Shown here piece after piece: positions 48,701-62,100 of a stretch of 64,000 bases of DNA; position 1 is the first letter of the stretch, and each line of letters starts with the position of its first letter. This stretch comes from Klebsormidium nitens. Taxonomy: Eukaryota; Streptophyta; Klebsormidiophyceae; Klebsormidiales; Klebsormidiaceae. The position numbers and the translations under genes were made by a program. The stretch covers positions 99,359 to 163,358 of the forward strand of contig DF236973.1 in assembly GCA_000708835.1 (NCBI GenBank). Reading direction: 5' to 3'. The notes beneath the pieces were generated by a model that was not told the DNA's origin, did not search any database, and was given only the letters and a program-made list of their open reading frames with translations.

Positions 48701-51562
48701 CTCGCTGCGATCACACTGCGACGCTTCACAATGGGCGCTACATGCTGGTGTTTGGAGGGGGCACGCTCGCTAACTGCTACAACGATCTTCATCTTCTCGA
48801 CCTCGAAACCGTGAGCAACCGGATCAATGTCAAGCACTCAGCTGTCGACTTATCCTTCGAGCCTGTCCAATCCTTAATTCGTGGCGAAACTCATGCTATG
48901 ACGTTCTAAAGCAGCCGTGTAATAATAGACACGCCTGAGTCATCTTCAATTGGAACCCTGTCGTTGCTTCGGTTATTGGGCCGAATGCAAGCCCGGATTT
49001 GAAGAGGATAGGTTCTTCGGCCTCTGTGACTTCCTCTTTGTCAGGATCTGAAGTGGTTCAACAGCAGACTGAAAGCTTCGACTTCCTCCGCCAGTTCGAG
49101 TGGTCCCGACCCGAGACGCATGGCGACACCCCGCACCCGCGCTCTGGCCACGCGAGCGTCGCCATCGGTGACACGTGGTACATCGTGGGAGGCGGAGACA
49201 ACGCCCACGGGATCGCAGACACTCTGGCGCTGAACCTGAACTCGTTCACGTGGTCGGTGGCCGCGACCGTCCCGACGAAAACCTCAATCGCGAGCGAGGG
49301 GCTGAGCGTCGTTGCGGCGTACGAGGAGGGGCTGGTGGCATTTGGAGGGTACAACGGGCGGTACAGCAACGAGGTGAGGCGATGCAGAAGCGCTGTCGTG
49401 CGGAGGGGGGGCCGCCCTGTACAGTGAGCGACATTTTAAACTCAAGTGGAATCCAAGGGCTTCGAAGCTGGGACGATTAGGGCTAGCAGACGGAGACTAA
49501 AGCATGCGACGACAAACATCTTTCGAAGCCGAGGCAATGCGAAGTGGAGCACTGTCATCTTGAAGTCTTTGTCCAAGCTCTGTGAAGTGTGCGCTCTGAA
49601 GAGGACCTAATTGATCATGCATAGCTCCTAGATCACCTACTCCTTGCTGACGTGCCATTTTTGTACCTAGCACTTCGCTCCTTCTGCCGTCGCAGATCCA
49701 TGTTTTCAAGCCCACCCCCGTGGAGAAGCCGAAGCCGGTCATGGTCCGCTCCAAATCGGCTGAGAACGCCGCCGCCGCGGTCGCTGCCAAGTCGCCCTCG
49801 AAGCCTGCCCCGGAGAAATCAACCGACCCACCCAAGAAGCCTTCTTCGGCAGCGGCCCCGCCAGAAGAGTCCCCGGTGGAAGCCACCCGGCCGAGCAGAG
49901 AAGCGGCCGAGAACGAGAAGAGAGCCAAAAGGGAAGCGGAAGCGAAGTCGAGAGCGGAAGAGGAGGCCAGAGCGAAGGCGGAAGACGAGCGGATTGCAAG
50001 GGTGCGGCAAGAGATGGACGGGAAGAGCAAGGTGAGCGCGGTCGGTCATCTGGGCGTTGCCAGTTTTGTTGGCAAATCCGACTTGTTGGCAGTGTAGAAA
50101 ATGCCTTGATGTCGTAGTGAAGATCAAACCTTGTGCGGAGGCGACGGTCGGGAATCGGTCGTGATGCGCGGACGATGTTTCTGGACTAGGCAACGTGCAC
50201 TCGATTCCGCCGCAGGCAACTGCTGCTTAGACCTATGCAAATCTTACTTCGCTGACTCCTTAAAACAGACAGACGCGAGTCCTCCAGAGTTACTTTGGCC
50301 TTCTTTCCGAGGCAACAACCCGATACCTTCGCAGTGCTTGGCGGGAGTGATAAGCTACCGCAATCGGACTCACGAGATGTTACTATGCAGTCTGCAATTG
50401 AAGCGGCGGTAAAAGCGAAGGAGAAGGCCGAGGCAGCCGCCAACGCCGCTGTCGCTGAGTTGGCGAAAACGAAGCAGGAGCTCAACGCCCTCAAGTCAAA
50501 ACGACTCGACGGTCATCAGGTATGCTGTGAATGAACGGAAGAACCAATTCACCCGAGAGTTGCTGTGATGGAAATCATAGCATCCTCGCATTGACAGAAA
50601 AGCTTTGTTGCATGTTGACACCTGTTGCTCCTTATAAGGACTTTTCGCTCTTACACGTTAAATCTCAAAGGCAGAATATCACCACTGAACGGGTCTGGCA
50701 AATGAGACCTTTCTGACTCCCTGTGCTTAGGCTAGCAAAACCCGTCAGCACACTGTCTCTGGTCTGAGTATCTGCTCGTATCCGGTGCCAATGCCACTAT
50801 CAGGTTGCCAATTTCCTGCTCTCAGGAATGCCGATCTCCTCGCCCTATCGCTCTTTCTCGGCTTGCTTCACGGAATTCTTTTGCACTCCCTTTGCAAATG
50901 GACAGCCTTGTAGGAAGTGGAAATCAATGAAATAAGCAGATTCGATCGAGTAAGTTGGTGACGTGGAGCTCAAAACAGTCGCTGACGTGGACTTCCTCGA
51001 CGCTGCAGGAATTGGAGACGGCCAGGAAAGCGTTGGCGAGTGAGCAGCAGCGCTGCTTCCAACTGGAGGTGAGCCCTTCTGCCAATGCTGGCGGTACAGG
51101 CTTTAAGTCCTCTGTTCTGTTTCTGCTTTCCAGCATGCTTCGACCAAAAAAGGTGTTGTACGGGAATGAGATCGAGAAGAGCGAGTGTGGAACTCAAAAA
51201 GGTGTACAGCTGCGCTGTGGTCAAACCCCGCAGGAGTCGCTCATCCATGTGGTTGCTGGCTGATCGAGGTCTGAGGCTGTCCTTTGAATGGTCTGAGAGC
51301 CGGGAACAAGTTGCCAGTGATTGTGTCGCTATCGAGCGGAAAGCTAATTGTCTGGTCTTGCCCTCGACAGGTCGAGGTCTCGAGTTTGAAGCAACAGCTA
51401 GGGAACGTGGAAGCCCTGGAGCAAGAGATCAAGCTGCTGAGACGAAAAGCGGAGCAATCCGAAGCAGCGGCCGCGTCAGCCAAGCAGCAGCAGCAGAGCG
51501 GCATCTTCAGTTGGATAACGGGCACCCCGCAAGCACCAAGCCCCGACGAACCAAGAAGTTGA
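45726..51562 (+). CDS. Acyl-CoA-binding protein with kelch repeats (ACBP4/5 type), 13 exons, 732 aa
   Basis: Exons: 45726-45881, 46115-46185, 46462-46525, 46666-46977, 47191-47268, 47569-47694, 48068-48336, 48684-48810, 49095-49373, 49696-50031, 50391-50519, 51009-51068, 51371-51562. Phases close throughout. Residues about 8-105 are an ACB domain: YPDRFYLAAKY, LVLYALYQQATIGPCNAPKP, AKWTRSWNALG and EAMRLFVRTLEEEEPDWF. A Pro/Ala/Lys-rich linker follows. Residues about 200-497 hold six kelch-type blades, for example GDQLFVVGGNSGGRYLNDLW, LVLFGGEDRKRKLLNDVHVL and YMLVFGGGTLANCYNDLHLL. The C-terminal about 230 residues are charged and predicted coiled coil. Plant ACBP4/5 are cytosolic carriers of long-chain acyl-CoA with the same ACB-kelch order and similar length (about 650-670 aa). 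Exon 9 is taken from CCAG at 49094 because that gives the kelch motif LDLETFEWSRP directly. Confidence 0.92.
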
Positions 51563-53166
51563 CCTTAAGAATGACATATAAACCAACACTGCTTCAAACT
51601 GGAGAAGAGATCGTTTGTCCAACTGTGAACACGCCTTTGATACTGGGGTTTGTGCACGGATCATTGCTGGTGCAGACCGTTTCTGGAGACGAACAGCCCA
51701 TGCGTAGCACATCGAGTCCTCTGCTACTGGCTTTGATAGGCAAATTAGATTCCTGTGCATCGTGAACCCCGTTAGCTGGTGATGGAAACCATCCCGTGCT
51801 CGCGGCCAATTCCTTGCTAGCCCAAAGGTTGGTCAGACATTTGGGCGGCATGCAAGTACAAGCTTGCAACCTACCTGGAGTCGATCGGCGCATGTGAGTA
51901 TACGTAATGTATTCGTGGCCCCCCCCACCCAAAGTGCAACCGTCTTGTCGTGAGTGAATGAGCATTCAGCTGGCCCGAACTCACACAAATCTTGCATGAG
52001 CGTATATTGCACGTCACTTTACTAGGACCTCCATATGCATCATGTTCCATTCGAGGTGCAACAATCGATTCCATATGGTCGCGTATAGGACGCCCGCGAT
52101 CCTGTAACCATTTATATGTTTGCATGTGGCCCGAACATGCGCACTAAAGAGCTTGCAGATCACGAAATTGTAGATTCGTGAATCTATAATATTCAATTAG
52201 GCGCCGCCACTGTGACTTGTACTAGTTAGAGGCTAGTCAGCGTTGTGGTCGACCGCCCGCGGCATGAGACTATACGCGCTCATCTACTCCAGCTTGCCAG
52301 CACGCAATGATACGAGTGCAGGCTAATAATCCCTGCGCATGGCAATAGTCCGATCCATGTATTCAAGCGACTTCGCGGCAGGTCTAAGCGTCTGCAAAGC
52401 AGAATCAAGCAGGCACAATCTGCATGCAACGGTATGAAGCGCCTAGCTCGCCCTTCGAGCTGCCTCACGCTTCCAAATTCTGAGTGCGCCAGCTAGATCT
52501 GCCAGTGCCGATGCCGGCGAGGTAGTCTAAGTTCCTTATCTTCGTCTTGAGAGTGTATCCGGAAGCCAAGGAGCATCGACCTGCGACGTACGACGCTCTG
52601 CAGATAACATGATGTGTTCACTTATAGATCAATGTATGCGGCCGCCTTAGGTATTGGAGTCATGCATTCCGGCACGGATAGCCAAACGTGGCAAGAATGA
52701 TGCTTTCTATAGGGTTGCTCCTAGTTATAAGGGCTCGCAAAATCTCGGAGTTCTGAGTAAGTCATGGATACGTACTGGTAAGACGGTCTTCTCTGCATCC
52801 ATCACCTCGGAACCGTGTCCCAAATGCAAGTATGCTGACGCAAGGTTTGGCCTTTGACGGCGGTGGCCGGGTTTTCCAGCCTTCGGGTTTCATCTATATC
52901 AAAGTTTTTGAGGCGTGCTGGCTCTAAAAACCAAGGCCGTAATGAAACATTCATCCTTGCCTGGAGCAACGATACTCGATACAAGTAGGGAATCTTTTGG
53001 GCAGGCTGAAGTCGTGCTGGCTACAGCAGGACGGTACATCAAGCTGCAATTTGCAGACTTTGCCCGAACCGACACTGTCACTGGCCCTTATGGATTCTTC
53101 CCGTTCGGGTCGCACTGCCTTGACTGGCATTGCCCTCAGAATCGATCACCAACCGTGTCTAGCACG
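51563..53166. other. Intergenic between ACB-kelch gene and hydrolase copy R
   Basis: No gene seen; the two flanking genes converge here. Several short palindromic or AT-rich stretches are present (for example CGAAATTGTAGATTCGTGAATC near 52160 in part), with nothing I can assign. Confidence 0.45.
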
Positions 53167-56100
53167 CTATCTTTCAGGCTTCATGTTTTCAAGCTTGGAG
53201 GGATCCCCCTCCGCATCCATCCCCTCGGCGCCCATCTGCGACTCCACAACTTCTTCCTCCCGCTTCTTCGGCGCCTTCTTCCCGACCCCCACGAGCCGCC
53301 AGTACAAGAAGCGTTTCTCCACGTGCACCGCGCGCAGGGCCGGCCGCGCCGCCGCCGAAACCCCGTCCAGGAAAACCCCCAGAACGTCCTCGATGACGTC
53401 AGTGCTGGTGAACGCGTAGTCGTGCCCGACCACGCTCTTGTCGAAGCCGCTGGCGTCGATGACGTCGACCTTTTGAGAGAGCGCCACGTGGCGTGTTTCG
53501 CTGAGGAAGGAGTCGATGCGGAAATGGCCCAGTCGGGGAAGCCCCCCGTGCACGCGCTCCGACATGCGCAGCGCTTTGTCGTTGGCGGAACAGTAGACGG
53601 ATACGCGATCGACCTGCAATTGGAACCGGAGCTAATCACTGATGATGACTGAAATCTTGGCTTCATTTTCTGATGCACGGTTTCCCCCTGGTGCTTGCTT
53701 CGCTTTTGATCACGCAAAGATAAAGAGCTTGATGTACAAGTGAAAGCAGCAAGCTGCAGCAGGCGGAATTCGCGCAAAGTCGAGAAGTCAGACGAGTCGT
53801 TTTATCCAGATAAGGTTGGGTTCTCTGAAATGTGTCGCAGGCACGAGAGCAAGATTTGCCAAACGATCCTCTCCGTGTGTCATCTCCTGAGCCCGATATC
53901 CTCAGAATCTTCTTCATCTGGCAAGTTGCCAAGGCGTCGATTCTTGCGCGACTGGTGCCCGTCGTGCCGCATGCTCAACAGATTCTTATAATTGTGCGGA
54001 CATCTGACGAGAGGTTCTTTTGATCTGCTTTTCTTCGTTGCCCGTGACACTTGTTTACCCGAGAACGAAGCTATAAACGTTGAGCAATCGATCGAGTGTA
54101 CGAGAAATCAAGTCCGCAGAATCTGTGCCAAAAGAAAGTCTGGATTTTATCGTTGGCACTTGCACTTTTACAAGGCTTAATTTTCTCCCGAAGCGACCAC
54201 CCTTCAATTTCCAGTTTTATTACCTTACCACCTGATCCTCCGGTCCGTCTGCATCGAATCGTTCTTATGGTCTGCCCCGTTGTCACTATCCACAACTTAT
54301 AGAAAGGAACCTTTCGCAGAACACTGTACTAACAATCTAACTCCAAAGGAAGACCAAGTCCTCACCAGCTTGTCAAGGTCCGACTGCGCCTCGAAGAACT
54401 CCCCGGTGTCAAAGTCCGGGGCGGCCAGCACCAGCTGCCCCGGCCGCGCGGCGCCCTTCGGGGGACTCCAACCGGTCAGTCGGAGGAGCCCGTTGATGGC
54501 CACCTGGCTGCCCATGCTGTGCGCGAACACGTGCACTCGTTCTAGCCGGTACGACGTCATTAGGCGCTTGAGGAAGCTGGCGAAGTGACGTACCGACCAC
54601 GTGGCGTTGGCTTGGTCCCCTTCGTACAGGTCGAGCGACTGCACCGCAAAAGGAAAGCAATTGACGGTGATAATATTGGAATAAAAGCGGCAGTTTCGCC
54701 ATATCGGCAACTTCAAAGAGCGAGATTTGAGTTCGATCGCAAGCAGGCTTATTCATTGACGATTCGGGGATAGACAAGACTGACGTTGAGATAATGCCAC
54801 CGCTTCCGTAACAGCGTGACCGCACTCCAAAGTGACCTTAGTTTTATAGCGCTCTGAAGCTTGAGTAGCACAAATGATGACCAAGCTTCGAGCATCGAAG
54901 CGAGCAATTCGAAGGGCTACCAGTATTGCAGGCACGGAACGAGAAGACGGAGCATGCTGCTTATGGTCGAAAAGATACGATGGAACTCCGCACTCCCAAA
55001 AAGACGCATAAGACGACTCGGCAACGAGTTGACGTCTACGGGGGGACGGAGTAACGAGGTTCTCGCTAGACGCCCCGAATCAAAAGCATGCGGAGAAGCG
55101 GAAGATTCCGGTTTGAGCACCTTGGAAAGAAAAGCAAGTTCAAGAATCGAAACAATTCTTCAAGTGCTCGGGTATGAAAGTATGCACAGGTTTCAAAATG
55201 CTCCTTCAAGTGCCTGGAAAGAATGCAGTGCAAAGAGACCGAAAGAACGAAGCACCTGGAAAGAGGGCCAGCTGAAGACGAAGATGGGCACGTCCCGCCG
55301 CATCTTGTACGCGTAGAGCGCCATGTACTTGGCCGCGCTCGCGAAGCGGCAGTTGAAACCTGGACATGAGAGACCAATGTGGAGTAAGACTTGCGCACCA
55401 GGAGAAGATCAGTGTTAACCAAGATTTTCTTGCAGTTGGTTGATTCTCTTGTACCAAGGGAACTTACGTTCTCGGTTCGAAGCACACAACCAGTCGTGGT
55501 TAAGGGCAGAAGCTTCCTGCGGCGTACAGTATGGCAAACGATTTCGGGGGGATGCGATGTGATAGTGCCTACTTTTCAGGGTCTGGCAATGACCAAGCAG
55601 AATGAACGGCACCAGAGCCGCGAATCACAGCAGGCAGCGGAATGGAATGGCCGTGCGGGACGAACGGAAAGGAAAGGGAAGGTGTTCAGTGCCCCCGAAA
55701 GATGTTGGAAATGGAGTTCACTACGAATGCTAGCTTTTTTATGTCCTTCAACGGACAGAAAGCAACCGGGGCATGACATGAACGACTGAGCGCCGCACTC
55801 CGCGATACTGCCTGCCCTTGTGAACGGCTCGCAAGACACTTCGTGTAATTTCGCTTTTCCTTACTCGTAGCTGTTGGTTTTCCATACAGTCAGAATATCA
55901 TTTTGAGGCGCAACCAACGAGATTGCCGGCTATGCCTGCACGAAACAACGAAACAGACGCCTTTGCGGGGGCGGCCGCTTTTGCTCGGCTACGTGCGCCA
56001 AGTGGCGTAGATAGGCTCTCGTTCTCTTGATCGCACTGATAATTACATGAGCAGAGAAACCTTTTGTTGTTGCCGTGACATGATCGAACACGGTTGGCTC

Positions 56101-57956
56101 CTTAAGAGCGCCGTTCCGACCGACCACGTATGCCACGTGGCAGTCGAGAAGGCTCATCATAATCCGATAATCGTGCTGATTATTTGCTTTGACAATGGAA
56201 ACGTAGCAACTTATCATGAACGAACACGATCGCCTCCCCGGGGGGCGCCATCCCGACCAACCAATTGTGCCACGTGGCGGTAAAAAAGGCTGACATGACC
56301 CTGCTATCGTGCTGATTCAATCGCATGCGATTGACAAAGGAAAGGTAATACGTACCATGAATGAACACGATCGCCTCCCGGGGGGCGCCGTTCCGGCCGA
56401 CGATGTGCCCAATGTGGCAGTCGAGATCCATCACGATACAGCTCTCAATCGCGAGGCTCTTGCTCGTGTTCCCGGTGGGCCGCTTTCGATACGAGCGCCA
56501 CAAGAAGGGCAGGTCCGCGCCGTTCGATGCGACGTCGTCGAAGTCCGGGAGGGACACGCGGACGAAGCCCGTTGAGGGCGTGTGCGCGCGCGCTCTGCCG
56601 AAGAAGTCGTCGGGCGTGCGGCGGCCGGAGGGCGCGCGGACGGTGCAGAAGAAGAGGGCGACCTCCATGTAGCCTCTCCAGTTGGTGGAGTCGCCTGAGA
56701 AAAGGCTGAGGCATTATCGGGGACGAGAATCACGTGAGACTGAAACAGGGTCCAAAGCAGAACCATTTTGAATAAGAATTCTAGATGCCGCTGCGAGACT
56801 GGTGGAGAGGGCTGTATGAAGTAAGAACATAGAGGTTGAAGAGGCAACGTTTGAACACTCGGAAAACCGTACTTGGTGGGGCCGGGACGTTATACGAACA
56901 TCGAAGAATAAAGGGCGGGCGTCCGAAGATGTCTTTGATTCGAATCCTTCTCGAGAAGAGACTCCAAGTCATTGGCTTTTCGAGGAGGCAAGAATACTAA
57001 CTTGCATATGTAAAGGTTTTCCAAAGTTTGCTCAGGAGACATTCAGTTCAGGAGAGAAGCAGAGGGCTCTCAAAAACACCGTTGGAATAGTCGCAGTAGT
57101 ACGTCTAGCACCAGGTCCGACCTTCGAGAACTCCCAATGGGTAGGGCGCGCAGCAAGAAATCAACACGATTAACATAACGTACCACAGACGGCGTAAAAG
57201 ATGGAAAACATTCATAACCTCAACTTGTGACGAAATAGCGGATCCTGGAAACTGGCTGTACTACTTCCCAAAGGGAAAGCTCGAAGCTTTGAGTCTACAA
57301 GTTGTTCAAGCTCAGCCGAAACCGCAGAACTTGACTTCGCTAGAAGATGATCGGTGATCGAAACTACGTTTCGACTGGCAAATGATATCCGCAGAGCAGA
57401 TCCCAGTCACTTTCACCCTGCGCTCATCATTCATTGCTTCTTGGTCCCACTAGAAAATCGACTTTCCGGTGTTGCATGCACGATATTGATGCAGCCTTCG
57501 CTCTACTTACCTTCACTGCTCCCCGCCTGCAGGTCTTCGCTCGGCTCCTCCCTTCCTCTTTCCAACTTCACATACATCAGCTGAAACAGATTCAGCAGCT
57601 CCTGTTTCTCTCGCCACCGCTTCGGCAGCACCAGCCCGGCCGCGTCCCTAGCCGCGTGCGCGGCCATCTGCTTCAAAACCCTCGCCTTCTCCCCGGGCCA
57701 GCAACTGCTCCCTGATGGCGTCACCCAGGCTCTGCAGGACGCTGACGTCAGCATGCCCGTCCTTGTGCGCGCGCACGACTGGCAGGATGCGCTGATGGAG
57801 CTCCTGTGCGAAGGCGTGGTACTCGTCCCCCAGGCGCTGGCGAAGGTCGTCCAGATTGGCGACCAGGAACCTGAGGAGCAGCACGCGTTCCCGCTCTTCG
57901 TGAGAAGCTTGGTCGCCGGAAGTGCAGGGGTCATGCAAGCAACTAGAGAGGACCAT
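53167..57956 (-). pseudogene. DUF900-type alpha/beta hydrolase, copy R (frameshift in exon 1)
   Basis: Exons in transcript order: 57956-57511, 56694-56356, 55359-55256, 54638-54366, 53613-53167. Sizes against copy L are 446/460, 339/327, 104/104, 273/273 and 447/417. All splice sites are preserved. Exon 1 differs by a 9-nt in-frame loss near its end plus a net 5-nt loss at about 57676-57700. The second shifts the frame after AIREQLLA; the true frame resumes one frame over as KARVLKQMAAHAAR. Exons 2-5 are open and keep the nucleophile motif AHSMGS and the C-terminal GFDKSVVGHDY block. Translation from an internal Met (MAAHAAR) could still yield a near-complete hydrolase domain, so this may be a functional shortened protein, a young pseudogene or an assembly error. 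The C-terminus is ten residues longer than in copy L. Confidence 0.8.
56085..56505 (-). repeat. Triplicated exon-2 tail and donor in hydrolase copy R
   Basis: Three direct units begin at about 56365 (the functional exon tail), 56224 and 56087, at 141 and 137 bp spacing. Plus-strand strings ACACGATCGCCTCC, GGGGGGCGCC and GCCACGTGGC recur. On the minus strand each unit encodes a decaying version of HIVGRNGAPREAIVFIHG plus the intron start. The affected intron is 996 bp against 244 bp in copy L, where no such copies are seen. Confidence 0.9.
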
Positions 57957-58090
57957 CTTGCTCGTTTTTAGATAAATCTCCTTTGTGGTGACGCCGGGTG
58001 GCTGGTAGTGCAGGGGTCATGCAAGCAGCTAGAGAACCCGAGCGTCTTGCTCGCTGTCAGGTGATCAGCCTCCTCTGTGATGGCGCCGGC
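57895..58090 (-). repeat. Duplicated 5' end of hydrolase copy R exon 1
   Basis: AGTGCAGGGGTCATGCAAGC occurs at 57921 and again at about 58011, followed in both by AACTAGAGA or AGCTAGAGA and CTTGCTCG. The similarity extends through CTCCTTTGTGGTGACGCC / CTCCTCTGTGATGGCGCC. The period is about 88-90 bp. The outer copy lacks the start codon (the ATGG equivalent is ACGC on the minus strand). Confidence 0.85.
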
Positions 58091-59187
58091 GCCGCTTGTA
58101 GACTGCCATCCTCAAGAAGAGGTTCGAGGGCACGAGACGACTTTTCTGGGACAGGCGTTGAAAACCGAAGTGCGAGCGTTTTCCTGAGATGCAAGCGTTC
58201 TCCAAGTCTTCAACCAGATGCAGCGTTTGGTGTAAGAGATCGAGGTGTGGCTCAATGCACAATTGCAGGCTGCCGAGAAAGAAACTATCCAAGCTTGATC
58301 TGAAAGCCTGAATGGATGCTACCAACGAAGCGGTGCCCAATTCCAAGCTGCGATTGCATTCTTGGACCTTCGGATTGCCCGGATGAGACGCCGCTTCCCT
58401 AGCGCTTTACAATACAGGGGAAAATACAAGGGAAATACAAGCTGCAAACTCGCACACGGAGCCGGTGAGACAACCAGCTGGCGGATGCCTGACAGGCCTT
58501 TCTCTTCGTCGCGTGCTGCGCTTGTCTGCAAGTCGAAAACTTTATTGAGAAGAAGCAAGTGCGCCGTCAATACTGCACTTCCTGCATGCTCTTGACTCGT
58601 CAGCTGTGAGAACAGTGTCAAGCTCGAACACACAGAATCAAGCTTCGTACAGGTTGCATGGCGACTCTTCTCCTCTAGTGCTGAAGCAGGAAGGAAAAGC
58701 ACGTCGTCTGTTTCAATCAGAATTCACGATAATCTTACATGAAGGAACCCGAGACACCGTCTCCCTGTCCACTGAACTTGAAGGCGCTGATCATCCGCAA
58801 AAGCGGGACGCGCAGAATTTCATGTTTAGGGTTTCAAGTTCGTCGAGGGTTTTGTGTTCAGCGCCCCTCCAGCTCCGAATCCCCCATGCATGCGTTGGAA
58901 CGTCACAGGGTACGTACCAGCGGAGAGGGACAGGCCAACCGAGGGCTCTCATCCACAGGAATGCCCCTAGCTTTGACCGGAGAAACATTGGTCTGGTATA
59001 TCGTACCAAACATGGAAGCTTACCGAATACCGATCGAGATCAGCAGGGGGGGATGGGAAAAACACGACACATTCAATCTGCAGCGCTAGCGCGCGCGCTA
59101 TCGCTCAAAAGACTGAAGGCTTTCTCTACTTTTCTTTCACTCCAGGACACCAAACGTTAGAACTGCTGTTTTCAAGAATCAAGCGCA
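58091..59187. other. Divergent upstream region of hydrolase copy R and HisRS
   Basis: No gene seen. Open frames on both strands lack family features. The HisRS start codon at 59188 sits in the context CAAGCGCAATGGC after a pyrimidine-rich stretch; no clear TATA box. Confidence 0.45.
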
Positions 59188-62100
59188 ATGGCTCCCAGCA
59201 AAGGAAAAGCGGGCCTGACCTTGGGTGGTATAGGCTCCTCACTCTCCGTTGCCGATGTCTACAATGTGGCTGCAAAGAAGGGGAAGGTGGCGCTGGACAC
59301 TGCGGCGCTTGAGAAGCTGGCAAAAACCTTGGCGGCACGGCTCAAAGGTGATGTAAAAGTGAAGGACGCAGAGCCTGAGGAAACAAACGAGGCTGCTGCA
59401 AGTGGTGTTGCCAAGGTGAGGGGGAATGGAGCCCAATTTTGTCTGCAGGCGCCTAACATGCCATCATAGAGTTTGGGGCTGCATTTGCTTGCGAAACTGT
59501 TGCTTCCAAGTGGTGGCAATGGTGCGATGCTTGATCCTGCTACCATGGAAGCTGCAGAATTGCATGCTGTCAGTGTTGCGAAGTTGTGGCCTGTTGTACG
59601 ACATGCCTACATTGAGTCGATTCTTTTAGGTTCTGAGAGCCGTCTGCGAATGCGAATAATCAGCAATATGGCTCAAGTAAACTTCTCATAAGGTCACTGA
59701 CCTTTTCGGATTCTGAGAGTTTATCCAGGATAAATGCCCTGTTTATGTACAGACCTGGAGATCAGGATCTCTTTCTTTTGCATTTCTTGATTTGCTCTAC
59801 TACCGGTGGGTGGAAGCTGATTGTCTGCTCTGCCTGGAACAAACTTTTCCCTCCCTCAGTTTGAAGCTGTTCCTCTTTTCCAGGAATGGCTCTCGGATCC
59901 TGAAAGCCGGGCAGCGCTCCTCGTGAAGCTGACCGAACTCATCAACAGTGGCGCCCTCCGACCTGCGGCTCTCCAGTTCTTCGAAAGCGTTCTGAACAGC
60001 CAAGTCACCTTGAGCCTCCCCTCCTCCGCCACTGACGCCCCCATTCTGAGAGCCCTCGCCGGCGGCGCCGATGGGAACTGGAACGCTCCTCAAATAGGCG
60101 TTCAGCAGGAGAAGGCAGTTGAGACTCTCGCCGGAAACGAAACGGGTGTGAGCAAACCCCCGGGGTTAAGTGCTGCTGAAAAAGTTGCCGTCGGCCAGGG
60201 GATCGCTGCGTCAGTTGGAGTCTCGGCGTTGGCAGTGTTTGAGGCAGAGCGGCTGGTTGAGATCATTGATGCGGTGGGGGCGCTCACGTGTGAGGCCCTA
60301 GGGGCAGTCACGACGGGATTTGATGCGGACGTGCACGACGTTGGGAACCCGCACAAGTGTCAGGTGAGGGCAGGATTTGCGCTCTCTGGCTGCAGCGCTG
60401 ATTATGGTTAAGACCAAGTTTGGATCCCTAACTTTTCTTTGATGATGAAAGAGGAAACACCATCTTGTTCAGCATGCGTTGAATCTTTCAGTGGACTGAT
60501 GCAATGCCTGCTGATCACAAGCCCACGGTGGTGATTGATTTTGCGACTCCTCTTCCTAAGAGATGTCGCTGGAGGAGATTCGTGCGCTGGTATGCAAAAA
60601 CTGAACATGGAAAGCAAGCTTAAGCATTTTGTCAGACTGCATTGGTCGTGGAAAAGCCTACTCACTGGGATCAGATCCGTTTCATAATGGACCGATTGTC
60701 ACTGCTTTGGTTGATGTAGAGCCTCAGCGCCATCAATCAGGGGAGGTGAAAAAGCGGTCATATCCTACGGCGGGCCGATATTGACTGAACACCTTGATCG
60801 CCACCTTTCCCTTCCTGATTTCGATTTGATTGCTCGTTCCTGCAGGTGGAGGTGGCAAGCGACCTGCGGTCCCTCTTGGAAGGCTCCACACTGGTCAATC
60901 CCCGGAAGGGCGGTCTGAATACCCCCGCCGTCTCAGCCATGCCTCAATGGCACGGCCCCCTGCGAGGGACCGTCAGGTCCGCTTCCAGCGCCGTCAGAGT
61001 CGAGTTTGCCAGCGGGGGCGGCGCACCCGAAGGTGCCTCAGCCGACGGCGAACTTTCTGGGGGGGGCTCCAAGACTGGCGGGGCAGAGTACGTCCCATCC
61101 CCCCAGGTCGTGATCGACACGACGGTGCTACTGATGATGCTCCGCCGTGTCGTGGGGCTCTCTGTAGATAGGATCTGTGAGCTGGTGAAGGCTCTGGAAG
61201 GACTAGAGGTTCCGGAGGGCCAGGGGGCGTCTAAAGATCCCGACGCGCTGGTACGGACCGCGCATGACGCGCTAGCGAAACTTGGCGTTGCTGCGGAAAA
61301 CGCATCTACCACGATGGCGGGTGGGAATAGGGCCGACGGCGTTTCGTCCCAGATTCCAAGGGTGAAGATTGCTCGGGATGCGTTGTCAGGGGTTCAAACG
61401 GCCCGGGGCATTTTTGCGGCGGAAGCGTTTTTGGCGGGAAAGCTGCTGAAGGCGAAAGAGACGGCGCTTGCAGGGAAAGTCGGTGGGAAAGGGGGGAAGG
61501 AAATCGGGGGAAAGGGGGAGGGGCCAAAGGAGACTCCGAAGAACGAGGCGGCGAAAGCCAACTCCAATGACGAGAAGAAGCAGCCGAAAGACACCAAGAA
61601 GAGTCCGGAGAGTGCAGAGAACGGGGCGGTCAAGACGACGGGAATTGAGTCGGGGGTGGCAGCCGTTTCTCTAGATGGGCCTACAGGAAAGGCTGACAAG
61701 AAAGCAGTGCAGGAAACGGACGGGCAAGCACCTTCTACGTCAGGCGCGCCGGAAGCAAACACAGCAGATGGCAGAAGGCAACCCAAAGAAGGATCTGCGG
61801 ACGGTAAACAGAAATCGGAAGGTGGTCGCGGGAAGGGCCGGGCCGCGAAGCCGGAGGGCGGTTCAGAGCAGGGGGGTGCCGAGCGGGGTCGTGGGAGGGG
61901 GGGTGCAAAAGCGTCGGAAAAAGCGGAGAAGAAGGCGAAGAAAGGCGGGGTAGCGCTTGGGAAGGGGACGGCGCTTGTGAAGGAGTTTGTGGACGGGGTG
62001 TTTGCTCGCGAGGGGGGGGAGGACAGGGCGGTTTTGGCTGCGCTTTCGGTGGCGCTGGACCCCCTGAGTAAGGAACTGGGGGAGCTGGTCGGGAAGGTGA

